From Phaeobacter piscinae (lineage in GTDB: Bacteria; Pseudomonadota; Alphaproteobacteria; Rhodobacterales; Rhodobacteraceae), in the NCBI RefSeq assembly GCF_002407245.1, contig NZ_CP010681.1, positions 992,001 to 1,056,000 on the forward strand: 64,000 nucleotides of DNA. Reading direction: 5' to 3'. The notes beneath the pieces were generated by a model. It was not told the origin of the DNA. It saw only the letters and a program-made list of their open reading frames with translations, and ran no database searches. Position numbers and translations under genes: made by a program. Position 1 is the first letter of the stretch, and every line of letters starts with the position of its first letter. This document shows positions 56,950-64,000 of this stretch, piece after piece.

Positions 56950-57699
56950 ATGAGTGAGTGGCCAGAGGGATACGGGCGCAGCCTGCTAGAGGAAGTGGAC
57001 AGCACACTGGATGAGGCCGCGCGCCGCGCGCCGACGCTGACCGGCCCGGAATGGATCATGGCCAAGCGCCAGACCAAGGGGCGCGGCCGCAGAGGGCGGG
57101 CCTGGAAGGAACCGAAGGGCAATTTTGCAGCAACTCTGGTGATGCGGCCAGATGGTGCGCCAGAGCAGGTGGCGCTGCGCAGCTTCGTGGCGGCCCTTGC
57201 CCTGCATGAGGCTTGCGTCGCACTTTGCGGGGAGACCGCGGGACTGGCGTTGAAGTGGCCCAATGATGTGCTTTTGAATGGTGGTAAGCTGGCGGGCATC
57301 CTTCTGGAGAGCGCAGGGGCCGCGGGCGGCGTCACTCATCTGTCGATTGGGATCGGGGTCAATCTGATTGAGACGCCGATGCAGGAATGGTTGGAGCCGG
57401 GCGCAGTCTGGCCCGTGTCACTGCTGTCGGAGACGGGTATCCACATCACGCCTGAGGTTTTCCTGACCGAGCTGGCGGCCGCCTATGCCCGCTGCGAACA
57501 GCAGTTTGTCACCTTTGGCTTCGAACCGATCCGCACCGCCTGGCTGGCCCGTGCAGCCCGTCTGGGTGAGGTGATCATCGCGCGAACCTCCAATTCCGAA
57601 ACCGAGGGCACGTTTGAGACGGTGGACGGCAGCGGTAACCTTGTCCTCAAGACCGCCAAGGGCCGCGTCAGCATCCCTGCGGCGGATATCTTTTTCTAG
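56950..57699 (+). CDS. birA: Biotin--[acetyl-CoA-carboxylase] ligase
   Basis: 249 residues, the catalytic and C-terminal domains only, without the DNA-binding domain of E. coli BirA, so it is an enzyme and not a repressor. TKGRGRRGRAWKEPKGN is the biotinyl-AMP loop and LKWPNDVLLNGGKLAGILLE holds the catalytic lysine. It biotinylates carrier lysines such as that of LiuD encoded here and of acetyl-CoA carboxylase. The birA position after nuoN is a known rhodobacterial arrangement (URF6 of the Paracoccus cluster). coaX follows after 20 bases. Confidence 0.95.
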   Translation: MSEWPEGYGRSLLEEVDSTLDEAARRAPTLTGPEWIMAKRQTKGRGRRGRAWKEPKGNFAATLVMRPDGAPEQVALRSFVAALALHEACVALCGETAGLALKWPNDVLLNGGKLAGILLESAGAAGGVTHLSIGIGVNLIETPMQEWLEPGAVWPVSLLSETGIHITPEVFLTELAAAYARCEQQFVTFGFEPIRTAWLARAARLGEVIIARTSNSETEGTFETVDGSGNLVLKTAKGRVSIPAADIFF

Positions 57700-57719
57700 G
57701 AAGAGGAGCAGGGCAGGTC

Positions 57720-58508
57720 ATGCTTCTGGCAGTTGATTGCGGCAATACCAACACGGTGTTTTCAATCTGGGACGGGGCGAATTTCATCGGTACCTGGCGG
57801 ACTGCCACCGATTGGCGGCGCACGGCAGATCAGTATTATGTCTGGCTCAACACGCTGATTCGGCTGCAGGGGATCGAGGCAGATATCACCGATATGATCA
57901 TCTCCTCCACGGTGCCACGTGTGGTATTCAACCTGCGGGTTCTGGCGGATCGCTACTACAACACGCGCCCCCTTGTGGTTGGCAAGCCGGATTGCCTTCT
58001 GCCGGTTTCGGTGCGGGTGGATCAGGGAACGAATGTGGGCCCCGATCGTTTGGTCAATACGGTTTCCGGGTTTGATCAATATGGTGGCAATCTGATCGTG
58101 GTCGATTTTGGCACAGCAACAACCTTCGATGTGGTGGCCGAGGATGGCGCCTATATCGGCGGTGTCATTGCGCCGGGCGTGAATCTCAGCCTTGAGGCGC
58201 TGCATCAGGCCGCCGCCGCTTTGCCCCATGTGGATATCTCCAAACCCCAGTCCGTCATCGGCACCAATACGGTTGCATGTATGCAGTCAGGTGTGTTCTG
58301 GGGGTACGTAGGACTGGTGCGTGAAATCTGCGCCCGCATCAAGGCGGAGCGTGACGTGCCGATGAAAGTAATCTCGACAGGCGGGCTGGCGCCTTTGTTC
58401 CAGCAGACAGCCGATCTGTTTGACGCATTTGAGGATGATCTCACGATGCACGGGCTACAGATCATACACAAATACAACAAGGATAACGGTCTCAAGGATG
58501 AGCACTGA
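57720..58508 (+). CDS. coaX: Type III pantothenate kinase
   Basis: 262 residues of the ASKHA fold. The phosphate motifs are LLAVDCGNTNTVFSIWDG and VVDFGTATTFDVV, with GTNVGPDRLVN and GGVIAPGVNLSLEALHQ typical of CoaX. It makes 4'-phosphopantothenate, the first step to coenzyme A, and is not inhibited by CoA in characterised members. Its last eleven bases overlap the ribonuclease J gene. Confidence 0.96.
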   Translation: MLLAVDCGNTNTVFSIWDGANFIGTWRTATDWRRTADQYYVWLNTLIRLQGIEADITDMIISSTVPRVVFNLRVLADRYYNTRPLVVGKPDCLLPVSVRVDQGTNVGPDRLVNTVSGFDQYGGNLIVVDFGTATTFDVVAEDGAYIGGVIAPGVNLSLEALHQAAAALPHVDISKPQSVIGTNTVACMQSGVFWGYVGLVREICARIKAERDVPMKVISTGGLAPLFQQTADLFDAFEDDLTMHGLQIIHKYNKDNGLKDEH

Positions 58509-60165
58509 ACGTTTAATCTACCTGCCCCTGGGTGGGGCGGGCGAAATTGGCATGAACGCCTATATCTACGGCTACGGCAAACCGGGTAAGGAACGCCTGA
58601 TCCTGGTGGATCTGGGCGTCACTTTCCCGGATATGGACAGCAGCCCCGGCGTGGATCTGATCATGCCGGACATCCGCTGGCTGAAAGAGCGGGCCGACCA
58701 GCTGGAAGGGGTGTTCATCACCCACGCGCATGAGGACCACATCGGCGCGGTTGCGCATCTTTACCGCGATCTGAACGTGCCGATCTATGCCCGTGCCTTC
58801 ACCGCCAATCTGGCACGCCGCAAGATGGATGAGGCTGGTCTCGACAGTGAAGAGGTGAAAACCGTTTCCGCGTGGCCCGAGGTGACAAAACTTGGTCCCT
58901 TCACCGTCGGCGTCGCTCCGATCTCGCATTCCATCCCGGAAAGTGGCGGTCTGGTGATCGATACACCTGCGGGCCGTATCGTCCACACCGGCGATTTCAA
59001 AACTGACCCGACTCCCATCGTGGGTGAGGCGTTCGACCCGGAAATGTGGGCGGAGATCGCCAAGGATGGCGTCAAGGCGCTGGTCTGCGATTCCACGAAT
59101 GTTTTTTCGCTGAACCCGGGCCGGTCCGAGGTCGAAGTTGGCCCGGAGATCACCCGTCTGGTGGGCGAGGCTGAGGGCATGGTTGTTGCAACCACATTTG
59201 CCTCTAACGTGGCGCGGGTAAAAACCCTGGCGGAGGCAGGCCATGCCGCGGGCCGTTCCGTTGTCCTCCTTGGCCGGGCGATGCAGCGCATGGTCGAGGC
59301 TGCGACCGAAACAGGCGTTCTGAAGAACTTCCCAAAGGTGGTCAGCGTTGAGGCGGCGCAGGAGCTGCCGCGCGAAAACCTGATGTTGGTGGTGACCGGC
59401 AGCCAGGGGGAACGCCGCGCGGCGTCTGCCCAATTGGCACGCGGCAAATATCGCGGCGTTGAGGTGAAAGAGGGCGATCTGTTCCTGTTCTCCTCCAAGA
59501 CGATCCCTGGCAACGAACGCGGCGTCATTCGCATCATCAACCAGTTCTCCGAAAAAGGCGTGGATGTGGTGGATGACAGCTCCGGTCTTTATCATGTGTC
59601 CGGCCATGCCAACCGCCCCGATCTGGAGCGGATGCATGACATCATCAAGCCGCAGATGCTGATCCCGATGCATGGCGAACACCGCCATCTGCGCCAGCAC
59701 GCCCGTCTGGGCGAGGCGAAGGGCATCGCCAGCGCCGTGGCCGTGAACGGCATGATGATTGATCTGACAGGTGACGCGCCGAAGGTGGTGGATTACGTCG
59801 ACACCGGGCGCACCTATCTGGATGGGTCTGTCAAATATGGCGCGCTGGATGGTGTTGTCCGCGATCGGATCCGCATGGCGCTCAACGGTCATGTGGTCGT
59901 CACCGTTATTCTGGATGAAGAAGATGAACCACTCGGCGAACCCTGGTGCGATATCAAGGGGCTGGCGGAAACCGGTCGATCCAATGCCGCGCTGGTTGAG
60001 GTAATGGAAGAGGATCTGAACCAGTTTATCATGCGTGCCGGTGCGAAGACCCTGCGCGACGATGACAAGCTGGAAGAGAACCTTCGCCGTGTCGCCCGCC
60101 AGACCGCCCAGAACGAGATTGGCAAGAAACCCGAGGTGACCGTGGTGGTCAGCCGGATGCGCTGA
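58498..60165 (+). CDS. rnj: Ribonuclease J
   Basis: 555 residues of the beta-CASP metallo-beta-lactamase family, an exo- and endoribonuclease for mRNA turnover and rRNA maturation. FITHAHEDHIG (74-83) is the zinc site, SHSIPES and HTGDFK give further ligands, GSQGERRAA and the segment HVSGHANRPDLERM are beta-CASP motifs, and IPMHGEHRHL lies in the last. The start MSTERLIYLPLGGAGEIGMN fits the family. ATG 58498 is inside the coaX end, with CAAGG before it. A terminator follows 24 bases after the stop. Confidence 0.96.
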   Translation: MSTERLIYLPLGGAGEIGMNAYIYGYGKPGKERLILVDLGVTFPDMDSSPGVDLIMPDIRWLKERADQLEGVFITHAHEDHIGAVAHLYRDLNVPIYARAFTANLARRKMDEAGLDSEEVKTVSAWPEVTKLGPFTVGVAPISHSIPESGGLVIDTPAGRIVHTGDFKTDPTPIVGEAFDPEMWAEIAKDGVKALVCDSTNVFSLNPGRSEVEVGPEITRLVGEAEGMVVATTFASNVARVKTLAEAGHAAGRSVVLLGRAMQRMVEAATETGVLKNFPKVVSVEAAQELPRENLMLVVTGSQGERRAASAQLARGKYRGVEVKEGDLFLFSSKTIPGNERGVIRIINQFSEKGVDVVDDSSGLYHVSGHANRPDLERMHDIIKPQMLIPMHGEHRHLRQHARLGEAKGIASAVAVNGMMIDLTGDAPKVVDYVDTGRTYLDGSVKYGALDGVVRDRIRMALNGHVVVTVILDEEDEPLGEPWCDIKGLAETGRSNAALVEVMEEDLNQFIMRAGAKTLRDDDKLEENLRRVARQTAQNEIGKKPEVTVVVSRMR

Positions 60166-60189
60166 GCCAGACCGTTTTGACCTGAATTA

Positions 60190-60224
60190 AGGGCCCGCTG
60201 CACCTGATGTGGCGGGCCTTTTTT
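60190..60224 (+). terminator. Intrinsic terminator of birA-coaX-rnj
   Basis: GGCCCGC (60192-60198) pairs with GCGGGCC (60212-60218), and T6 follows. Confidence 0.88.
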
Positions 60225-60270
60225 GATCCGCTGTTTCGGTCGTATGCCCATAGTTGATGGGCTGTAACGA

Positions 60271-60300
60271 AAAAGCCCCGGCAGCGTGCCGGGGCTTTCA
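60271..60300 (-). terminator. Intrinsic terminator of the small 57-residue gene
   Basis: AAAGCCCCGGCA (60272-60283) pairs perfectly with TGCCGGGGCTTT (60287-60298) around a 3-base loop. Read leftward the stem runs into TTTTTCG, as expected for the end of the small leftward gene. Confidence 0.85.
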
Positions 60301-60359
60301 TCTGTGGTAGGGGATTGACCTTACCGTTTGCTCTCAGCTGCCTGCGCGCAGGCGTCGGA

Positions 60360-60533
60360 TCAGGCGTGACGGGGGTGCGAAATCAGCGCGGCCAACTTCC
60401 TCGGCAGGCTGGCAATGCCCCGGCCAAGGCTGCGCAGGAAAGCGGCCATTGCCTCGGCACGCAGCTCATGCGCGCGGGCTTCGATGGCGCGGATTTCGTC
60501 GGCGGTCACGGTTGGAAACTCCAGATTGTTCAT
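60360..60533 (-). CDS. Small 57-residue protein, RSP_7527-like
   Basis: ATG at 60533 opens a 57-codon frame ending TGA 60360. The product begins MNNLEFPTVTADEIRAIEAR and continues AHELRAEAMAAFLRSLGRGI; it is one long helix followed by a basic tail with PRKLAALISHPRHA. AAGAGG lies six bases before the ATG and a strong leftward terminator lies 60 bases after the stop, so it is a complete small transcription unit. It looks like the short rhodobacterial family I know as RSP_7527; no function is known. The repeated Ala-Glu-Arg pattern and basic end resemble DUF1127-type small proteins, but that match is weak. Confidence 0.75.
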   Translation of the reverse strand: MNNLEFPTVTADEIRAIEARAHELRAEAMAAFLRSLGRGIASLPRKLAALISHPRHA

Positions 60534-60702
60534 GGCAGGCCTCTTGGGTGTCTTATGTCTTGTTGACCCTCAGATAGGCTTTTCGGGGTCGGGCGACATC
60601 CGCAAAAATGGGCAATCCCGCCATGCTGCAAGTGCAAAGCTCAGAGGCGTTTGGCCGGCAACTGGCGCATAGCTCTTGTTGGTCCGGTGACCCGGCGCAA
60701 TG

Positions 60703-60730
60703 AAAAAGGGCCGCCCCAAGAGGCAGCCCT
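60703..60730 (-). terminator. Intrinsic terminator of the RNA helicase gene
   Basis: AGGGC and GCC in the right half (60722-60730 read leftward) pair with the left half (60708-60715), with one mismatch. Leftward it is followed by TTTTT (60707-60703). The 60534-60700 stretch holds no gene that I can support. Confidence 0.8.
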
Positions 60731-60756
60731 GATGATTTTAGCAATCGCCGAGAATA

Positions 60757-62304
60757 TTACCCGGCGCGGCGCTCGGCAAAGCTGAGGGCGATAAAGCTGG
60801 GCATGTGGTCGCCCATGCCAACCACATTGCGATCATTGCCACGGTCGTTGCCGCCACGGCCACGACCGGATTTCTGGTTGCCCTTCTGCCCGGATTTCTG
60901 CCCGGAAGATTTGGTCTCGGCAGATTTGCCACGGCCAGACGCGCGCTTTTCCTGCTCAGGGGCCTTCTGCTCCTGTGCTGTTGCATCGACCTCAGCGGTC
61001 GCAGCGTCGTTTGCCTGCTGGGCGTCTGCCGCCTCGTTCACATCCTTGGCAGCAGAGCTGCGGGAAGAGGAGCGACGACTGCGGGTCTTGCGCTCAGGCA
61101 CCTCGCCGCTTGCATCGTCCTTGCTGTCTTTCGCCTTTGGCTCGGCCTTGGCTTTCTTCAGCGGGTTCTCGATGCGCGGGATCTCGTTCTGGACCAGACG
61201 TTCGATGTCTTCGAGGTTCTTCTCGTCCTTGGGCACGCAGATCATCATCGCGGTGCCGTCGCGTCCCGCACGACCAGTCCGACCGATGCGATGGACATAG
61301 TCCTCTGCATGGCTCGGCACGTCGAAGTTGAACACATGGCTGACGCTGGGCACATCAAGGCCGCGTGCGGCCACATCGGATGCGACGAGGAACCGCAACG
61401 AGCCTTCGCGGAATCCTTCCAGCGTTTTGGTGCGCTGGCTCTGATCCAGGTCACCGTGGATCGGGGCCGCGTCATAGCCGTATTTCTTTAGCGATTTGGC
61501 GACGATATCCACATCCGTTTTACGATTGCAGAAGATGATCGCATTGGTGCATTTCTCGCCTTCCTGATCAATCAGGTGACGCAGCAACTTGCGTTTCTCG
61601 CTGCCCTCACGGTCCCGGCGGGAGGCTTTGAACAGCACCACGCCTTGGGTGATGTTCTCAGACGTCGTTGCCTGACGGGCCACTTCCACACGCTCAGGCG
61701 CGGAGAGGAACGTATTGGTGATCCGCTCAATCTCAGGCGCCATAGTGGCGGAGAAGAACAGTGTCTGACGGGTAAAAGGCGTCAGGCCGAAGATGCGTTC
61801 GATATCGGGAATGAACCCCATGTCGAGCATCCGGTCGGCTTCGTCCACCACCATAACCTTAACGTCAGAGAGGATCAGTTTGCCACGCTCGAAATGGTCG
61901 AGAAGACGACCAGGCGTGGCGATCAGCACGTCCACCCCTTTGTCGATCAGCGTGTCCTGCTCCTTGAACGAAACACCGCCAATCAGCAGCGCCTTCGTCA
62001 GTTTCAGGTGTTTGGTGTAGGTGTCGAAATTCTCCGCCACCTGGGCTGCCAGCTCGCGCGTGGGGCAGAGCACCAGGCTGCGCGGCATGCGCGCCCGGGC
62101 GCGACCGCGCGCCAGCAGGGTGATCATCGGCAGGGTGAACGATGCCGTCTTGCCGGTGCCGGTCTGTGCGATTCCCAATACATCACGCCCCTCCAAAGCA
62201 GGCGGAATTGCCCCTGCCTGAATGGGAGTGGGGGATTCGTAACCCGCTTCCTCAATCGCTTTGAGAACTTTGGGGTTCAGGTTCAGATCTGAAAATTTTG
62301 TCAT
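60757..62304 (-). CDS. rhlE: DEAD-box ATP-dependent RNA helicase, RhlE type
   Basis: 515 residues. The Q motif is SPTPIQAGAIP, Walker A is AQTGTGKT (46-53), and PTRELAAQV, TPGRLLDHF, VVDEADRM, SATMA, the ARGLD motif (SDVAARGLDVP) and HRIGRTGRAG are all present. The last 130 residues are an unstructured tail rich in Lys, Ser, Arg, Gly and Gln, as in other RhlE proteins, ending in a conserved-looking MPSFIALSFAERRAG. It unwinds RNA in ribosome assembly or mRNA decay. The start at 62304 gives MTKFSDLNLNPKVLKAI. Its leader has a good promoter 100 bases upstream and a hairpin just before the start codon. Confidence 0.95.
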   Translation of the reverse strand: MTKFSDLNLNPKVLKAIEEAGYESPTPIQAGAIPPALEGRDVLGIAQTGTGKTASFTLPMITLLARGRARARMPRSLVLCPTRELAAQVAENFDTYTKHLKLTKALLIGGVSFKEQDTLIDKGVDVLIATPGRLLDHFERGKLILSDVKVMVVDEADRMLDMGFIPDIERIFGLTPFTRQTLFFSATMAPEIERITNTFLSAPERVEVARQATTSENITQGVVLFKASRRDREGSEKRKLLRHLIDQEGEKCTNAIIFCNRKTDVDIVAKSLKKYGYDAAPIHGDLDQSQRTKTLEGFREGSLRFLVASDVAARGLDVPSVSHVFNFDVPSHAEDYVHRIGRTGRAGRDGTAMMICVPKDEKNLEDIERLVQNEIPRIENPLKKAKAEPKAKDSKDDASGEVPERKTRSRRSSSRSSAAKDVNEAADAQQANDAATAEVDATAQEQKAPEQEKRASGRGKSAETKSSGQKSGQKGNQKSGRGRGGNDRGNDRNVVGMGDHMPSFIALSFAERRAG

Positions 62305-62400
62305 ATGCGTCCGTTTTTGCGGACACTGACCTGGCCCGCGCGTGTATGTCAGGGCCGATTCCGCATGGTCTTGCGTCCTGTCTTGATCGGCTTGCGGCGG

Positions 62401-62429
62401 GGCATAGCAAAATCCGCTGCAATCGTCAA
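62401..62429 (-). promoter_or_regulatory. Promoter of rhlE
   Basis: Read leftward, TTGACG (62429-62424), a 17-base spacer and TATGCC (62406-62401) give a near-consensus sigma-70 promoter, leaving a leader of about 90 bases. The leader ends in a 5-bp hairpin (62309-62313 with 62320-62324) four bases before the ATG, and no clear Shine-Dalgarno is seen. Confidence 0.7.
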
Positions 62430-62484
62430 ACGAAGCCGGGTTTTCGAAGGTTATTGATCCTGTAACGGGTAAACCCGAAACAGT

Positions 62485-63450
62485 TTAGTCAAATTGCGGG
62501 AAATGTTGACGTCGCTTGGTCGCCAAATCCAGCGGGCAATGATGGATCATACCCCGCAGGCGTAGCGCATCATAGACCTCAGGCAGCTCCGCATTGATTT
62601 CGCCGAAGAAGCGTCGCAATCCGTCTATACCGTAGTCCTGTTCAATCATGGTCAGCAGCTCATGCTTGTTTAATCCGCCGAAACGCGCCGGAAATCCTGC
62701 ACCCAGACCCGGCCGGTAGGAGCCGCGCGCCAGTCGGAATCGGTAGCTGCCTTGCCAGTCATCCCAGCTGGCGGCGTGGCGATGACAGATCTGCAATTCC
62801 TCCTGCTCGGTCTCGCGGGTGTTTTTCTCACCATGCTGGAACAAGTTATGGATTCGGTACTGAATATCGGGGAGGCCGGTGCGGGCAAACAGCTTACCTG
62901 CCGTGTGGCTGAGAAAGCCGCCTTTGAGAAAAACGCCGAATTCGGGATAGATCGCTCTGACCTCATGCTCGCGTTCAGCACCAGAGGGGACCATGGCCTT
63001 GTAGTGATCCGCATGCCCGGCCAGCGCCTCCAGCGGGCGCATCCGCAGCACATCCGTCTCAGCAGGCAGCGCGGCGAGCGTTTCCGTGATCGCCCGGCTT
63101 TGGTCATGGGCTGCAACATGAGGCCAGAGAAACTCATCCACATCGATATGGGCGACCCAGTCGGTCTGGATCCGCTCGTAGGCGTGGGTCGCGTTCATCG
63201 TCTGGCGGGGCTGGTGCATCTTTGGACGCGGCGCCTTGTGCTGCTTCCAATAGCGGTCGTCGCAGGTGATCACCCGAATTTTCGGATGCGCCTTTAGATG
63301 TGGGTAGACGTCGGGATTTTCTGCATCAAGATACAGATGTAACCGGTGGGCACCCAGATCCAGGTGGTAGGCGGCAAAATCCAGGATAGATTTGGCGTCG
63401 GCCTTGATGGTGCTGACAAGACCCCATTTCGGTTTGCTCGGCGTGGTCAT
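62485..63450 (-). CDS. Glycosyltransferase family 2-like protein (Glyco_tranf_2_4 type)
   Basis: 321 residues. The N-terminal GT-A domain has WGLVSTIKADAKSILDFAAY and DLGAHRLHLYLDAENPD, with the metal-binding DxD in WVAHIDVDEFLWP (about 120-132). This pattern is that of bacterial GT2-type transferases annotated as Glyco_tranf_2_4, often acting on surface polysaccharide. The C-terminal half is rich in aromatic and His/Arg residues. Start ATG 63450 overlaps the stop of the upstream gene as ATGA. No sugar can be named. Confidence 0.82.
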   Translation of the reverse strand: MTTPSKPKWGLVSTIKADAKSILDFAAYHLDLGAHRLHLYLDAENPDVYPHLKAHPKIRVITCDDRYWKQHKAPRPKMHQPRQTMNATHAYERIQTDWVAHIDVDEFLWPHVAAHDQSRAITETLAALPAETDVLRMRPLEALAGHADHYKAMVPSGAEREHEVRAIYPEFGVFLKGGFLSHTAGKLFARTGLPDIQYRIHNLFQHGEKNTRETEQEELQICHRHAASWDDWQGSYRFRLARGSYRPGLGAGFPARFGGLNKHELLTMIEQDYGIDGLRRFFGEINAELPEVYDALRLRGMIHHCPLDLATKRRQHFPQFD

Positions 63451-64000
63451 GACCTGCGATGTGTCTTGTAGCGCTGAATGCGTCCGAAAATGCTGCGGGG
63501 ATCTTCCATCACCATGCGCAGCATCCTGATGGCGAGTGGCCGCAGCACCAAGTCCCGTTCGCCATACCGCCACAGCCGCGCCAGCATCTGTCGATCCAGA
63601 TCGCCATGGGGCAGGTGGTAAGGTGTCATGCCAAGGCCGATGTCATCCAGATCCTTGCCCTTTACACGGGGAAGGCCGCTGTCGGTCGGTCGCCCTGACA
63701 ATCTTCGTTCACTGTCGTGCAGTTTGATCATATGGAACAGCAACTGCAGCCCTTGCCCGCCAAGCCGCTGATCAATCGTGTCCCCATGATCCGCAAAGGT
63801 GGTTGCCGCTGAGATCAGCCAGCGCGTCGGCAAACCCGCCGCCAATGCGCCCCCATGCTCCGCCCAGATCCGCAGGAACAACGCCCGCGCATCCGCTGGC
63901 GCATCCCGGCGGCGCAAGATCGCAATACAGAGCGCATGGACCGCCCAGATTTCAGGATCACCTGCAAACTCTTCCCGCAGGGACTGCCATTTATGCGCGA
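63447..64000 (-). CDS. Protein of unknown function coupled to the glycosyltransferase (5' end outside the window)
   Basis: The frame is open to the right window edge, so the start lies beyond base 64000. At least 183 residues are visible, from AHKWQSLREEFAGDPE at the edge to RYKTHRRS. The visible part is helical, with LFLRIWAEHGGALAAGLPTRWLISAATTF and a Met/Arg/Leu-rich end (shown only in short pieces: LAIRMLRMVMEDP). I do not recognise the family. It overlaps the glycosyltransferase gene by four bases, so the two are cotranscribed and probably act together on a surface glycan, which is inference. Confidence 0.7.
   Translation of the reverse strand, partial: AHKWQSLREEFAGDPEIWAVHALCIAILRRRDAPADARALFLRIWAEHGGALAAGLPTRWLISAATTFADHGDTIDQRLGGQGLQLLFHMIKLHDSERRLSGRPTDSGLPRVKGKDLDDIGLGMTPYHLPHGDLDRQMLARLWRYGERDLVLRPLAIRMLRMVMEDPRSIFGRIQRYKTHRRS

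Noticed and set aside
1..64000. CRISPR arrays, insertion sequences, integrases, tRNA or rRNA genes
   Set aside because: I searched by eye for repeat-spacer patterns, terminal repeats, transposase motifs and tRNA-like ends and found none.

Overview
The window is a stretch of ordinary core chromosome from an alphaproteobacterium, most likely a Rhodobacteraceae member of the Roseobacter group (Phaeobacter/Leisingera/Ruegeria-like). The evidence is GC-rich coding sequence, a 14-gene nuo cluster carrying the extra reading frames known from Paracoccus and relatives, a NuoE with a long C-terminal helix-hairpin-helix extension, and birA, coaX and ribonuclease J directly downstream. I found no rRNA, tRNA, CRISPR array, insertion sequence, integrase or origin.

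Layout. 1-5.5 kb: the tail of a metallo-beta-lactamase-fold protein, a small membrane methyltransferase, the proton-pumping transhydrogenase pair pntA-pntB, a VOC protein, and a MerR regulator overlapping a carboxymuconolactone-decarboxylase-family gene behind a textbook MerR promoter. 5.6-7.9 kb: a DUF3422 membrane protein with a hairpin against its start codon, converging on and overlapping a YeeE/YedE sulfur transporter. 8.1-19.2 kb: an oligopeptide-type ABC transporter (binding protein and two permeases leftward, fused ATPase rightward), followed by an ArgE-like deacylase and three tandem M20 amidohydrolases. This reads as an import-and-deacylate unit. 19.2-28 kb: moaA-waaA-glycosyltransferase, a lipoprotein, an AlkD-like repair protein coupled to glmS-glmU, and a HAD phosphatase. 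28-30.6 kb: a DegT-type aminotransferase whose 3' end, together with a TetR-HD-domain gene pair, is visibly richer in G+C than its surroundings.

30.7-39.9 kb is a leucine/isovalerate catabolic cluster: isovaleryl-CoA dehydrogenase, an acyl-CoA synthetase, both methylcrotonyl-CoA carboxylase subunits, HMG-CoA lyase and an enoyl-CoA hydratase. A leftward ompW with a near-perfect FNR box interrupts it. 40.1-56.9 kb is the nuoA-N operon for respiratory complex I, with five extra genes embedded (a DUF5337-like membrane protein, two lipoproteins, a DUF5333-like exported protein and a CMD-family protein). It ends in a strong terminator and is followed by birA, coaX and rnj. 60.3-64 kb: a 57-residue protein, an RhlE-type RNA helicase and a pair of coupled genes (a glycosyltransferase and a protein cut by the window edge).

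Nothing here is clearly a wholly new system. The best leads are the uncharacterised genes inside the nuo operon, the transporter plus four-deacylase unit, the GC-rich TetR-HD block with its operator, an FNR box on ompW, a ribosome-binding-site-in-loop leader before the DUF3422 gene, paired palindromes upstream of pntA, and a possible 27-codon cysteine-rich reading frame after mccA. All coordinates come from reading the sequence; no database search was possible.
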